Shown here piece after piece: positions 44,688-53,953 of a stretch of 64,000 nt of DNA. Numbering within the stretch: position 1 is the first letter of the stretch; each line of letters starts with the position of its first letter. Location of the stretch: positions 51,949 through 115,948 of the forward strand of contig JAFSEP010000018.1 in assembly GCA_017435665.1 (NCBI GenBank), written 5' to 3'. Under the pieces are notes generated by a model. It searched no databases. It was not told where the DNA came from and was given only the letters and a program-made list of their open reading frames with translations. Source of the DNA: Clostridia bacterium (GTDB lineage Bacteria; Bacillota; Clostridia; Oscillospirales; Acutalibacteraceae). The translations under genes were made by a program, and so were the position numbers.

Positions 44688-46160
44688 ATGAAAATCTTAA
44701 AGAAATCATTGAGCATTCTTCTGGTACTCACAATGCTCCTTTCCTGCCTGGGTTCAGCATCGGCGGCAAACGTGATGACCAAGGAGCAATGGGACAAATA
44801 CTGGAGCGATACTGATGAAATCAGCGCCGCAGTAACAATGTTTCCCGGCGATAACGAAACCGAGAGATACGTTGCATGGTACTCAGATAACGCTGAGGGC
44901 TATGTTGAGCTGACAAGCACAAAGGGCACAGAAAAAATTGATGCTCAGGCAAAGCAGACAGCTCAGGGCGACTACCGTCTGTGTGCAGTTCTCAAGGAGC
45001 TTGAGGAAGGCGAATATACATATAAGTGTGTGAGCGGCGATTTCACTTCAGACAGCTATACATTCTCAGTTGAAGCAGGAAACGACTTCACGGCTCTGTT
45101 TGTAACGGATATTCACGTTTCTCAGGACAAAAACGACAGTCCCGTTGATACATCGGGTGAAACTGCTTTCAGATACAATCAGACTCTGGAGGCCGCATAC
45201 AACAAGGCTCTCAATCAGGGCAATACACTTGACCTTATTGTTTCGGCAGGCGATCAGGCTTCAGGCGGATACAGAAAAGAATTTGTGGGGCTCAGCTCTC
45301 CCTCTTATATGAAGTCAATCCCCTTCGCAATCTCTGTGGGCAATCACGACAGAAAGAGCGTAGACTACAAATACTACACCTTCCTTCCCAACGAAACCGA
45401 TAACACCTTCAGATCATATATCGGAACTGACTATTATTTTACTCAGGGCAACGCACTCTTCCTTGTCTATGACAGCAACAACTCAAGTATGCACGGTCAC
45501 TATGATTTCACCAAGGAAGCAGTTGAAGCCAATCCCGATGCAAAATGGATAATTGCCGTTATGCATCACGACCTTTACGGTGGAAGAGAGCCTGAGCTTG
45601 ATACTGAAAATGCTCTTCTCAAGCTTTTATGGACTCCCATATTTGACAAATTCGGCATCGACCTTTGTCTCTACGGTCACAGCCACTTCCACACAATCTC
45701 AAATGTTATCCATAACAACAAGACTGTGGAAAGCCTCGTGGACAGAGACAGCGTAACAGATCCCAAGGGTACAATTTATATGGCAACGGGCTCCATAAAT
45801 AATACTGCAGATCCCACCCGTGAAGACGGAAGCGAGCATCCCTTAGGCGAAAATGCAGCTCACAGCTATCTTGCAGAGGATGCTATGTACAGCCTTCTTC
45901 AGTTCTCCGATGACAGCCTTGCAATCAAGTGCTACACCGTTGACGGTGACGAGGAATTTGATTCTCTGACTATCACAAAGACCACTCAGGAGGGCGGACA
46001 CAAATACAGCAGTTCAAAGTTCTTTCTTCTGCCTCTTATCTTCTTTGTTTCACGAATCGTAAACGTTATAAACAATATTGATATGTATGAGAGATACGTT
46101 GATCAGGGCTACGATGTTTCCCTCGGCGAAGGTCTTGTGGGCACAAAGCTTTTCGGTTAA
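44688..46160 (+). CDS. Secreted calcineurin-like metallophosphoesterase
   Basis: 490 residues with a signal peptide (LSILLVLTMLLSCLGSASA). A small beta-rich N-terminal domain (about 40-125, purple-acid-phosphatase-like) precedes the phosphoesterase core with TDIHVSQ, SAGDQASGG, SVGNHDRKS, AVMHHDLYGG and LYGHSHFHT, which hold the two-metal site. It probably removes phosphate from extracellular organic phosphates. The C-terminus has a hydrophobic stretch (FFLLPLIFFVSRIVNVINNI), possibly a membrane anchor. It is monocistronic. Confidence 0.9.
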   Translation: MKILKKSLSILLVLTMLLSCLGSASAANVMTKEQWDKYWSDTDEISAAVTMFPGDNETERYVAWYSDNAEGYVELTSTKGTEKIDAQAKQTAQGDYRLCAVLKELEEGEYTYKCVSGDFTSDSYTFSVEAGNDFTALFVTDIHVSQDKNDSPVDTSGETAFRYNQTLEAAYNKALNQGNTLDLIVSAGDQASGGYRKEFVGLSSPSYMKSIPFAISVGNHDRKSVDYKYYTFLPNETDNTFRSYIGTDYYFTQGNALFLVYDSNNSSMHGHYDFTKEAVEANPDAKWIIAVMHHDLYGGREPELDTENALLKLLWTPIFDKFGIDLCLYGHSHFHTISNVIHNNKTVESLVDRDSVTDPKGTIYMATGSINNTADPTREDGSEHPLGENAAHSYLAEDAMYSLLQFSDDSLAIKCYTVDGDEEFDSLTITKTTQEGGHKYSSSKFFLLPLIFFVSRIVNVINNIDMYERYVDQGYDVSLGEGLVGTKLFG

Positions 46161-46174
46161 TTCAGCATTATATG

Positions 46175-46202
46175 GCGGCACTTCTGACGAAGTGCCGCTT
46201 TC
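46175..46202 (+). terminator. Terminator of the phosphoesterase gene
   Basis: GCGGCACTTC TGAC GAAGTGCCGC TTT stem-loop, 15 nt after the stop. GC-rich palindromic repeats (for example GGCACGCCTCAGGCGTGCC) follow to about 46320. Confidence 0.8.
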
Positions 46203-46410
46203 AGTTTGCGGAAGGGGCAGGTTTGGCAGGGCGAAGCCCCCGACTCCGTCGGGGGAGGCACGCCTCAGGCGTGCCTGTTTGCGGCTTCGCCGCAAACCTT
46301 CGCCCCCCCACCCCGCCTCCTGCACAAACCCCACATAATCCCACAAGCCGTATTGACACATTCATCATATTGAAATATAATAAGGTCATAACAAAAAAGG
46401 AGAAAGCGTT

Positions 46411-47847
46411 ATGAAAACAAAAACTATGACTCCTGAAAAAATGGCAAAAATTGCCGCAAAAAAGGAGAAAGAAATCGCAAAATGGGAAAAGCAAAAGGCA
46501 AGACCTAAGGGTAACACATACTTCTGGTACCTTGTTCTTATTATCGCTCTCATTTATGCTGTTGATGAAATCGCATCACAGATAGGAACATTAATGAAAA
46601 CAGAAATAGCAAACGATCTGTTTCAGAGCGCAAGCTCTGTAACAATCCTCAACCTTCTTCAGGTTGTTGCAGTACCCTTCCAGATTTTAGGCCTGCTTTA
46701 CAGACCTCTTGCTGACCGTTACGGAAGAAAGACCTTCCTGGTTATCAATACCTTCGGTATGAGTATTGCTCTGTTTGTGATTTTCCTTTCTCAGAACGTA
46801 GCTATGTATGTTCTGGGTGCCTGCCTGATAATGTTCTTCATTCCTCACGATATGCACGTGGTGTTCATTATGGAATCATCTCCCCAGAAACGCCGTGCAA
46901 TTACATACTCGGTTATAAAATTCTTTGCAAATATGGCAGTTATGCTTGTGCCTATTCTCCGCCGTCTGCTTATGCAGAATGCAGGTGAATGGCGCAAGGT
47001 ATACATGATTCCCGCAATAGTCGGTATTGTGATTTCGCTTATCGCTCTTCTCTGTGCAAGAGAAACAGACGCCTTCATTGATTCACGCCTGCGCTATCTG
47101 AGAATGACCGATGAAGAAATCAGGGCCGAGCAGGAGCAGAAAAAAGCTGACAATGCTCAGGGCGGTCTCATTGCTGCCCTCAAATTCGGTCTTGCACACA
47201 AGCAGTTAAGATGGGTATTCATCTGCTTTGCACTTGCAGGCATCGGAGTTATCGGAAGTCTTGACTATCAGACAATCATCACCTACGGTTACGCACAGAG
47301 TGTTCACGGCGGAATTACAGATAATTTCCTTAACCTTGTAAGCATAAACGAGGTAACAAAGGCACTCATTCTCTTTCCCATCGGATCAGCCATTGCTCAG
47401 GTTATTATGGGCTTCGTCTCCGACTTAAAGGGCAGAAAGACAGCCGCAATCACAGTTGCCGCAAACTGCCTTGTATGCTTCTTAGGCTTCACTCTCGGTG
47501 CAAAGTTCAACCTTAACCCCTATATAGTAGGCTTCCTTTGCGGTGCATTCGTAGGCAGCTACTACTCAACAAATGACGTTCTTATTATGATGGCAAGTGA
47601 ATCGGCACCCACAAATCTGCGTTCGTCAACCTCATCGGCACAAACAGTTGTCGGCTTTGTTGGCTATGCCTTTGCATATCTGATTTACGTTCCCGTTACA
47701 ATGATTTTCGGCAATGCTTCCATTGCAACAGTTTCACTTTGCCTTCTCGTTCCAAGCTTTGCGGCAACTCTTATCGCACTCATAAAGAACACCCACGACA
47801 CAAAGAATGTTGACCTTGAAACGGTCACGGGCTGTGAATGGGATTAA
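46411..47847 (+). CDS. Major facilitator superfamily transporter
   Basis: 478 residues with a basic N-terminus (KKEKEIAKWEKQKARPKG) and about 12 membrane segments. The MFS loop motif is seen in YRPLADRYGRKTFLV and repeated in GFVSDLKGRKTAAIT. The substrate cannot be read from the sequence. AAAGGAG precedes ATG 46411. It is followed after 14 nt by a Gfo/Idh/MocA oxidoreductase, so a sugar, inositol or sugar-acid substrate is plausible. Confidence 0.85.
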   Translation: MKTKTMTPEKMAKIAAKKEKEIAKWEKQKARPKGNTYFWYLVLIIALIYAVDEIASQIGTLMKTEIANDLFQSASSVTILNLLQVVAVPFQILGLLYRPLADRYGRKTFLVINTFGMSIALFVIFLSQNVAMYVLGACLIMFFIPHDMHVVFIMESSPQKRRAITYSVIKFFANMAVMLVPILRRLLMQNAGEWRKVYMIPAIVGIVISLIALLCARETDAFIDSRLRYLRMTDEEIRAEQEQKKADNAQGGLIAALKFGLAHKQLRWVFICFALAGIGVIGSLDYQTIITYGYAQSVHGGITDNFLNLVSINEVTKALILFPIGSAIAQVIMGFVSDLKGRKTAAITVAANCLVCFLGFTLGAKFNLNPYIVGFLCGAFVGSYYSTNDVLIMMASESAPTNLRSSTSSAQTVVGFVGYAFAYLIYVPVTMIFGNASIATVSLCLLVPSFAATLIALIKNTHDTKNVDLETVTGCEWD

Positions 47848-47861
47848 TCGGAGGAACTGCT

Positions 47862-48818
47862 ATGGATAAATTCAGATGGGCATACATCGGCTGCGGAAGC
47901 ATAGCCGATAAAACTGCCAGAAGCATACTGAAAGGAAACCACGAAATAACCGTCGTCTACGGAAGAAGCTATGATAAGGCTAAGGCTTTTGCCAAAAGGT
48001 TCGGTGCGAAAGCCGTTGAAAGCCTTGAAGCTCTTCTTTCCTGCGACAGCTTTGATGCTGTGTATATTGCCACACCCCACACCTCCCACGTGGAATATGC
48101 CGTTGCGGCGCTGAAAAAGGGAATACCCGTTCTCTGCGAAAAACCGGTAGGCATTACTCAGTCCGACGTAGAGCTGCTGATTAAAACAGCAAGAGAAAAT
48201 GATACCTACTTCGTTGAGGCTATGTGGAGCTGGTTCTCAGATACTGCAATAGCTGTCAGAGATTGGATAAAGCAGGGCAAGGTCGGCAGAGTGAGGCACG
48301 TTGAAATTTATCACGCCTTCCCCGGTCTGAACAAGAAACCTGACTCACGTGTTCTTGACCCGATGACCGCAGGCGGTGCGCTTCTTGATATCGGCATTTA
48401 CCCCATTACTTATTGCTATAACATCTTCGGCTATCCCGATAAAATCAGATGCGAAGGCACTATACAGAACGGCATTGACATAAAGGAAAAGGTTACTCTT
48501 TATTACGACAATATGCCCTGCGAGCTTTATATGTCCTTTGAAAAGCTGAAGGAGACCTTCGTTATTGAAGGCACAGAGGGAAAAATCAACGTTCCTATGT
48601 TTCATGTTTCTCCCTTTGCCATACTCAAAAGCAAAAAGGGAAATAAAATTGCTTTCGGGAAAACCACCTATCTCAATGAATTTGACAGAGTAGCAGAGGA
48701 AATAAGGGCAGGTAAAAAGGAATCAGACTATATTCCCTTTGACGCAACTCTTAGCTGTATGAAGATAATGGATGTCTGCAGAGAGCAGATGGGACTTAAA
48801 TATCCCTTTGAAGAATAA
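47862..48818 (+). CDS. Gfo/Idh/MocA-family NAD(P)-dependent oxidoreductase
   Basis: 318 residues from ATG 47862 (GGAGGAA upstream). It has a Rossmann dinucleotide site (YIGCGSIADKTA), the family motif CEKPVGI with the substrate-binding lysine, and the C-terminal domain with GGALLDIGIYPI. It oxidises or reduces a sugar-like substrate, possibly brought in by the MFS transporter upstream. A nearby GH29 fucosidase fits sugar catabolism but is a separate transcript. Confidence 0.88.
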   Translation: MDKFRWAYIGCGSIADKTARSILKGNHEITVVYGRSYDKAKAFAKRFGAKAVESLEALLSCDSFDAVYIATPHTSHVEYAVAALKKGIPVLCEKPVGITQSDVELLIKTARENDTYFVEAMWSWFSDTAIAVRDWIKQGKVGRVRHVEIYHAFPGLNKKPDSRVLDPMTAGGALLDIGIYPITYCYNIFGYPDKIRCEGTIQNGIDIKEKVTLYYDNMPCELYMSFEKLKETFVIEGTEGKINVPMFHVSPFAILKSKKGNKIAFGKTTYLNEFDRVAEEIRAGKKESDYIPFDATLSCMKIMDVCREQMGLKYPFEE

Positions 48819-48823
48819 AAAAC

Positions 48824-48860
48824 AGACGGTACAGATTAATTTCTGTGCCGTCTTTCTGTT
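48824..48860. terminator. Terminator after the oxidoreductase
   Basis: AGACGGTACAGA TTAATT TCTGTGCCGTCT with a T-rich tail, between convergent genes. Confidence 0.8.
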
Positions 48861-48910
48861 TTATATTTACCCGGTTTTTCTTGTAAAACAAGACGGATTG
48901 GGCCTCATTT

Positions 48911-49390
48911 TTATATCCGTACACCCTCAATATGCAGAAACCTTGCGGTATCATAATCATATGTGTCAAGAGGTCGGTTAAGGGCATCGTTACTGTGAGA
49001 TGCTATGAGTATTTCAGGCCTTGTCTTTACAATAATCACCGTATGATAAAAGTCACCGTCGGCCCTTCCTAACTGTATAATATCTCCGATTTCTGTCTCA
49101 TTTTCGCCAACTTCAGCAGCAAACGGACCGATAGATTTATTATTAACAAGGAAATCATAAAGGAACTCCACTCCCGTCCAGGCAGGCGCTCTGTCATTCA
49201 GAGAGCGATAATACCAACCAATATCCGGGGTATAATTCATAACTCCCGAGCCTGCATAAAGGCACTGGGACACAAAATTTGTGCAATCCCCTCCCAGCTG
49301 TGAAAAATCATAAAACCGAGGATTTCTTCCGAAAGCCCATCTTCTCGCATACGCAACGGCATTTCTTCGGTTATAAGGTATTGTTTTCAT
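48911..49390 (-). CDS. Amidase_6-type papain-like hydrolase
   Basis: 159 residues from ATG 49390 (AGGGAGGG upstream; the longer frame from 49420 lacks a ribosome binding site). The catalytic Cys is in LGGDCTNFVSQCLYAGSG, with His in FYHTVIIV and an Asn/Ser in IASHSNDALNRPL, matching the amidase_6 family (papain-like, near NlpC/CHAP). Members often occur in sporulation or cell-wall contexts, but there is no signal peptide here. The role is unknown. Confidence 0.8.
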   Translation of the reverse strand: MKTIPYNRRNAVAYARRWAFGRNPRFYDFSQLGGDCTNFVSQCLYAGSGVMNYTPDIGWYYRSLNDRAPAWTGVEFLYDFLVNNKSIGPFAAEVGENETEIGDIIQLGRADGDFYHTVIIVKTRPEILIASHSNDALNRPLDTYDYDTARFLHIEGVRI

Positions 49391-49508
49391 AAAATCCCTC
49401 CCTGAATATTCTATGCACACAAGGAGAAAACGTTTTCATATGCATTGAAAAATGCGGCTCAATACTGTATAATCGTGGTGAGAAGATCTTGTGCAAAAGG
49501 AGAAAACA

Positions 49509-50984
49509 ATGAACAAATCAGAATACATCACAACAATTGACAAGGTTATTGAAAAAGGCAGATACAAGGCCGACTGGAAATCACTTTCAAACCACAAAAC
49601 ACCCGATTGGCTTACGGAAGGCAAACTGGGCATCTTTATCCATTGGGGCATTTACAGCGTTCCTGCATACGGAAGCGAATGGTACTCAAGAAGCATGTAC
49701 GATAAGGGTGTGCGGGAATTCGAGCATCACAGGAAAACCTACGGTGAGCACAAGGATTTCGGCTATAAGGATTTCATCCCTATGTTCAAGGCTGAGAAAT
49801 TCAACGCTGACCAATGGACAGAGCTTTTCAGGAAATCGGGAGCAAAATACGTTATGCCTGTTGCCGAGCATCACGACGGCTTTGCAATGTATGAAACCGA
49901 ATTCAACCGCTGGAATGCAAAGGAAATGGGACCCTGTACAGACGTTGTCGGTGAATTAAAAAAGTCCTGCGAAAAGAAGGGCCTTGTTTTCTGTGCATCA
50001 ACCCACAGAGCAGAGCATTACTTCTTTATGAATATGGGCAGAACCTTTGACAGCGATGTAAATGATGAAGCCTATGCCGATTTCTACGGACCTGCAGTAT
50101 ACTGTCCCGAGCTTGACTCAAGGGTGTTGGGAACAACCACAGAGGACCCATATACCGTCGGTGCAACTGAGGAATGGCTTACCGACTGGCTTGTACGTAC
50201 CTGCGAAATCATAGATAAATACCAACCGCAGATATTATATTTTGATTGGTGGATTCATAACCATTCCTTCAAGCCCTATCTGAAAAAGCTTGCAGCCTAT
50301 TACTATAACCGTGCAGAAGAATGGGGCAAGGAGGTCACAATCAATTACAAGCACGAAGCCTTCCCACCAACAGTTGCCACCTTTGATGTGGAACGAGGCG
50401 CATTGACCGATATTTCTCCCGTTCCGTGGCAGACAGATACGGCCATAGGTAAGGGCTCGTGGGGATACAGAGCTGACAATGAATACAAGACCTCCCGTCA
50501 GATTATCTGCGACCTTGTTGACATTGTTTCAAAGAACGGCTGTCTCCTTTTAAATATAGGACCAAAGCCCGACGGCACGATCACCGACGAGGAAACTCAG
50601 GTACTTCTCGACCTGGGCAGATGGCTTGATACTAACGGTGAGGGCATCTACGGAACAACCTTCTGGAAAACCTTCGGTGAGGGTGAAGTAAACGCCGAGG
50701 CAGGCTTTTTCAAGGACGGTGACGAAAAGGCTTTCACCGAAAAAGACTTCCGCTTCACATATAAAAACGGATATCTCTACGCCTTCCAGATGAGACCTGA
50801 CGGAAATGACGTTAAAATCAAAACCCTTGCAAAAAGAATTACCCGTGATTTCTTTATTGAAGGTGTTGAAATTCTCGGTATGGGCAATGCCGGATTTGAG
50901 CGTAATAACAATGAGCTTCTTATACACCTTCCTGATAAAATCAGCTCAGACTTACCTCTTTGCTTTAAAATTGAAATAGGATAA
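49509..50984 (+). CDS. Alpha-L-fucosidase, GH29
   Basis: 491 residues from ATG 49509 (AAAGGAG upstream). It has the GH29 start GKLGIFIHWGIYSVPAYGSEW, KYVMPVAEHHDGFAMYET, nucleophile D246 in LYFDWW, and NGCLLLNIGPKPDG. There is no signal peptide, so it acts on imported fucosylated oligosaccharides, probably host or milk glycans. A C-terminal beta domain (about 385-491) is present. No transporter is adjacent. Confidence 0.93.
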   Translation: MNKSEYITTIDKVIEKGRYKADWKSLSNHKTPDWLTEGKLGIFIHWGIYSVPAYGSEWYSRSMYDKGVREFEHHRKTYGEHKDFGYKDFIPMFKAEKFNADQWTELFRKSGAKYVMPVAEHHDGFAMYETEFNRWNAKEMGPCTDVVGELKKSCEKKGLVFCASTHRAEHYFFMNMGRTFDSDVNDEAYADFYGPAVYCPELDSRVLGTTTEDPYTVGATEEWLTDWLVRTCEIIDKYQPQILYFDWWIHNHSFKPYLKKLAAYYYNRAEEWGKEVTINYKHEAFPPTVATFDVERGALTDISPVPWQTDTAIGKGSWGYRADNEYKTSRQIICDLVDIVSKNGCLLLNIGPKPDGTITDEETQVLLDLGRWLDTNGEGIYGTTFWKTFGEGEVNAEAGFFKDGDEKAFTEKDFRFTYKNGYLYAFQMRPDGNDVKIKTLAKRITRDFFIEGVEILGMGNAGFERNNNELLIHLPDKISSDLPLCFKIEIG

Positions 50985-50989
50985 AAAAG

Positions 50990-51020
50990 GCTGTCAACAA
51001 TCGCCGATTGTTGACAGCTT
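50990..51020. terminator. Bidirectional terminator between fucosidase and the tungsten operon
   Basis: GCTGTCAACAATC pairs with GATTGTTGACAGC with a CGCC-type loop. A-rich and T-rich tails lie on the two sides. Confidence 0.85.
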
Positions 51021-51034
51021 TTGATTTTGTGTTA

Positions 51035-51361
51035 TTAACCGCCTGCTGCAGGGCTTAACAGCCAGATTTCATCTCCGTCTGCAATTTTCTTGCCCTTTCT
51101 CATACAGCGCTCACCGTTTACGTAAACAATGGCATCACCGAATTTGAGATTTTTGTGAGGATTGAGTGCCTCGTTTCTCTTTCTCGGTTTGATTTCAGGG
51201 TTATTCTTTGCTTCCTCCTGTTTTTTCAGGTCTTCATAGTAACCCTTTTCCATAATCTTTGAAATTTCTTCAAAGACACCCATTACGGTCTTTGCTTCAA
51301 CCTCAAGATATCCGAAACCGATAGTTGTACGAAGTACACCGAAAATCTTAACCTTTGTCAT
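51035..51361 (-). CDS. MoaD/ThiS-like sulfur-carrier protein with insertion
   Basis: 108 residues from ATG 51361, which has AAAGGGGG upstream and overlaps the end of the AOR gene. It has an ubiquitin-like fold with a C-terminal Gly-Gly (LLSPAAGG), the site of thiocarboxylate formation. An extra charged stretch of about 30 residues (near residues 37-70, KGYYEDLKKQEEAKNNPEI) makes it longer than standard MoaD (about 80). It is cotranscribed with aor, thiF-like and mogA. I infer that it carries sulfur for the pterin cofactor of the AOR. Confidence 0.85.
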   Translation of the reverse strand: MTKVKIFGVLRTTIGFGYLEVEAKTVMGVFEEISKIMEKGYYEDLKKQEEAKNNPEIKPRKRNEALNPHKNLKFGDAIVYVNGERCMRKGKKIADGDEIWLLSPAAGG

Positions 51362-53282
51362 AAGGATATACCCCCTTTGCACATTCCGGAAGCTTGATTC
51401 CGTGTCTTTTAAGTGTTCTGAGTGTCGGTGCGCCGTCCTTCCAGCCTCGCATAATATAATAGCTGTTCTTCATCTTCTGAAGGGGCACCTTTGTTCTCTT
51501 ATTACCGGGCACCTGCTCCTCGTCAGTAAGTCTCTTGGGAAGAGTATCGGTATCGGGGCCGACGGGTAAGCCGAGTATGATGTTTGCAAGTCTCTCTGTA
51601 TTATAGCCGAAGCTTCCGTTCTTGATAAAATCGCCTACGGTATATTTCATACCCGTTGCCGCATTAAGCACTCTGGGGTACTGCACAAGAGGAATATTCA
51701 CGTGAAAAATTTCGGGGTACTGTGCAGCGATATAGATAACGGGAGCTGAATACTTGAATACCGTCTGCACGGCTCTTGTAAGAAGGCTTGTGGGCTTTGC
51801 AACAAGGAACCAGGGAAGAATCGCATAAGAGGTGAACACGCAGAAGCCTGCTGCAGAAGCCGCCTCCATAACATTCTGGAAGGTTATTGCAAGACCTGCC
51901 TTGCCCTTTGCTGTATAGGGGTCAAGGTTAAGACCGAGGCCTTCAAGAACAACAAGGTAGCCTGCATTAAGGTGACATCCGCCTCTGTTTGCAGTTGCAT
52001 AACCGAGACCGTGTCCCACAGCACCTCTGGGCTCATAGGCTGCAAGCTCCATACCCTTTGCGTGAATTGCAAATTCCTTGCCGCCGTATTTTTCACTCAT
52101 CCATCTTGCACCGTTCGCAAGATCGTCGCCTATACCCTCTCTCTTTGCTATAAGCTCAAAAACCTCACTGAGGTTATCAGTATCGCCAAACTTCAGACCG
52201 TTGTCCCAGAGCCCCTTTTCGTTAAGCTCCATAGCAAAGGCAATTGACCCTGCGCATGAGATTGTATCAAGACCAAGCTCGTCAAGCTCATAATTCCACT
52301 TGATTATCTTTTCAATATCATCGTTCATGATGTTGGGACCCAGAAGCCCCAAGGTTTCAAGCTCGGGGCCCTTGATATTCTTACCCTCGTATCTTACACG
52401 TCTTTCACACTTCATAGGGCAGGAATAGCAGCCGCCGTTTTTGATGAGATGCTTCTCTGCAAGCTCCTCACCGGAAACCTTTTCAAAGCTATCAAAGCGT
52501 CCGTCTGAGAAGTTCTTTGTTGCAAGTATTCTGTGGGCCTGCATGGGAGCCACAAGACCTGCTGTGCCGAGCTTTGAAAGCTGAGCACCTGTTATGGGAT
52601 GCTTGAGCAGGGTTTTCTTCCACTGCTCATTGATTTTATCAAGTCTTTCCTGATCGTAAATTTCAGGCTCCTTTGTACCCTTTGCGGTAACTGCCTTCAG
52701 ATTCTTATCTCCGAAAACAGCACCTACACCGCCTCTGCCTGCAGTTCTTTCGCCGCTGAAAACACAGGCATAAGAAACCTTGCTTTCACCTGCGGGACCG
52801 ATAACAAGCTTACCTGTGTTCGGGGGAAGCGCCTTCTGAGCCGGACTTGTATGTAATCCCTTCATTTCGGGAACCTCGTGGAAGGTGATAACGTCCTCAT
52901 CAATTTCTATCCACGTAAGCTCCTGAGCCCTACCTGTGATAATCATTGCATCCCAGCCTGCTTTTTTAAGTCGGCGTCCGAAGGAACCGCCGCAGTTCGA
53001 GGATGTAAGTATACCTGTAAGGGGTGATACGGTTGAAATATTGAATCTGGTTGATGAAGGTGACTTACACCTTGTAAGAGGGCCGGTTGTAATAACAAGC
53101 CAGTTATCCTCATCAAAAGCCTTCATTCCCGGTCTGATATGATTGAGAAGAATATCAGCCGCCATTATTTTACCGCCGACTGTCCTCTTTCTGTCTTCAT
53201 CCGTCCAAGGAAACTCCTTATAGGTTTTCTCCGTAAGGTCAACAAAAAGCACCTTACCCATATAGCCTTTATAGTTCGTCAT
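51348..53282 (-). CDS. aor: Aldehyde:ferredoxin oxidoreductase (tungsten-pterin enzyme)
   Basis: 644 residues, usual length. The single 4Fe-4S cluster ligands are C285, C288, C292 (GGCYSCPMKCERR) and C481 (AAGFCVF), the same spacing as in the Pyrococcus AOR. The N-terminal pterin-binding domain has GPLTRCKSPSSTRF and GERTAGRGGVGAVFGDKNLKAV. It oxidises aldehydes to acids with ferredoxin, or runs in reverse. The neighbouring tungstate transporter supports tungsten. GAGGAG precedes ATG 53282. Confidence 0.95.
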   Translation of the reverse strand: MTNYKGYMGKVLFVDLTEKTYKEFPWTDEDRKRTVGGKIMAADILLNHIRPGMKAFDEDNWLVITTGPLTRCKSPSSTRFNISTVSPLTGILTSSNCGGSFGRRLKKAGWDAMIITGRAQELTWIEIDEDVITFHEVPEMKGLHTSPAQKALPPNTGKLVIGPAGESKVSYACVFSGERTAGRGGVGAVFGDKNLKAVTAKGTKEPEIYDQERLDKINEQWKKTLLKHPITGAQLSKLGTAGLVAPMQAHRILATKNFSDGRFDSFEKVSGEELAEKHLIKNGGCYSCPMKCERRVRYEGKNIKGPELETLGLLGPNIMNDDIEKIIKWNYELDELGLDTISCAGSIAFAMELNEKGLWDNGLKFGDTDNLSEVFELIAKREGIGDDLANGARWMSEKYGGKEFAIHAKGMELAAYEPRGAVGHGLGYATANRGGCHLNAGYLVVLEGLGLNLDPYTAKGKAGLAITFQNVMEAASAAGFCVFTSYAILPWFLVAKPTSLLTRAVQTVFKYSAPVIYIAAQYPEIFHVNIPLVQYPRVLNAATGMKYTVGDFIKNGSFGYNTERLANIILGLPVGPDTDTLPKRLTDEEQVPGNKRTKVPLQKMKNSYYIMRGWKDGAPTLRTLKRHGIKLPECAKGVYPYDKG

Positions 53283-53294
53283 ATATACATCTCC

Positions 53295-53945
53295 TCATTT
53301 TAGTTCAAGGGTATCAAATTTGTTATCGTCATATACCGTAAGCCTTCCTGCAAGGCTGTTATCACCCGTCAGCAGGTACCTCAGCGCTGTTGCTGCCTGT
53401 AACGCACCGATAATTCCTGCAGTTGACGATACGTCATGGCTCGAGCCGTTTCCTTCATTAAGTCCTGCTTTTTCGGGGCTTGGCGAAAAATCGGGAACAT
53501 AAAGGTAACACACACCGTAAAACCCGTCTATACCGCCGCAGACAAGGGGAATTTTCTTCTCGGTGCAGAACTCCTCCGCCGCTTTTCTTGCCGCAGAATT
53601 ATCAACTGCAAGAATAATTATATCACATTTTTCCGCAAAGGACAAATCCTCCGCACCGTGAACTTCCTTTTCGAAACAGAGAATCCGTGTATCCTTGCTG
53701 TATGCCGAAAGCCTTTCTGCCATAGTCAGACATTTGCTTTTGCCGATATCCTCACAGGTATAGAGAAACTGACGGTTAAGATTTGATTTTTCAATCCTGT
53801 CAAAATCGCAGAGTATCAGCTCTCCTATTCCTGCTCCCGTAAGGTGAACAGCCACATTACAGCCGAGTCCCCCGCAGCCGACAATGCAAACGGATTTATC
53901 CCTGACAGAAAAGCCTTGCCTTTTTTCCTTTTCATTCAAGAGCAT
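53295..53945 (-). CDS. E1-like adenylyltransferase (ThiF/MoeB/HesA family)
   Basis: About 216 residues. The ATP site GCGGLGCNVAVHLTGAG, DFDRIEKSNLNRQFLY and a cysteine in the LVCGGIDGF region are those of ThiF/MoeB proteins that activate the Gly-Gly end of MoaD or ThiS. The usual zinc C-x2-C pairs of MoeB are not seen, and the protein is shorter than MoeB (about 250). The start is uncertain: ATG 53945 has AGGGG too close, while TTG 53939 has it at an ideal 8 nt. It should act on the MoaD-like protein at the end of the operon. Confidence 0.85.
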   Translation of the reverse strand: MLLNEKEKRQGFSVRDKSVCIVGCGGLGCNVAVHLTGAGIGELILCDFDRIEKSNLNRQFLYTCEDIGKSKCLTMAERLSAYSKDTRILCFEKEVHGAEDLSFAEKCDIIILAVDNSAARKAAEEFCTEKKIPLVCGGIDGFYGVCYLYVPDFSPSPEKAGLNEGNGSSHDVSSTAGIIGALQAATALRYLLTGDNSLAGRLTVYDDNKFDTLELK

Positions 53946-53953
53946 CACCCCTA

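Noticed and set aside
46200-46320. GC-rich segment as a structured ncRNA
   Set aside because: It consists of the same short palindromic units as other spacers, with no promoter or unique fold.
51348-53282. Molybdenum enzyme instead of tungsten enzyme
   Set aside because: The AOR family and the adjacent TupABC both point to tungsten. No ModABC genes are present.
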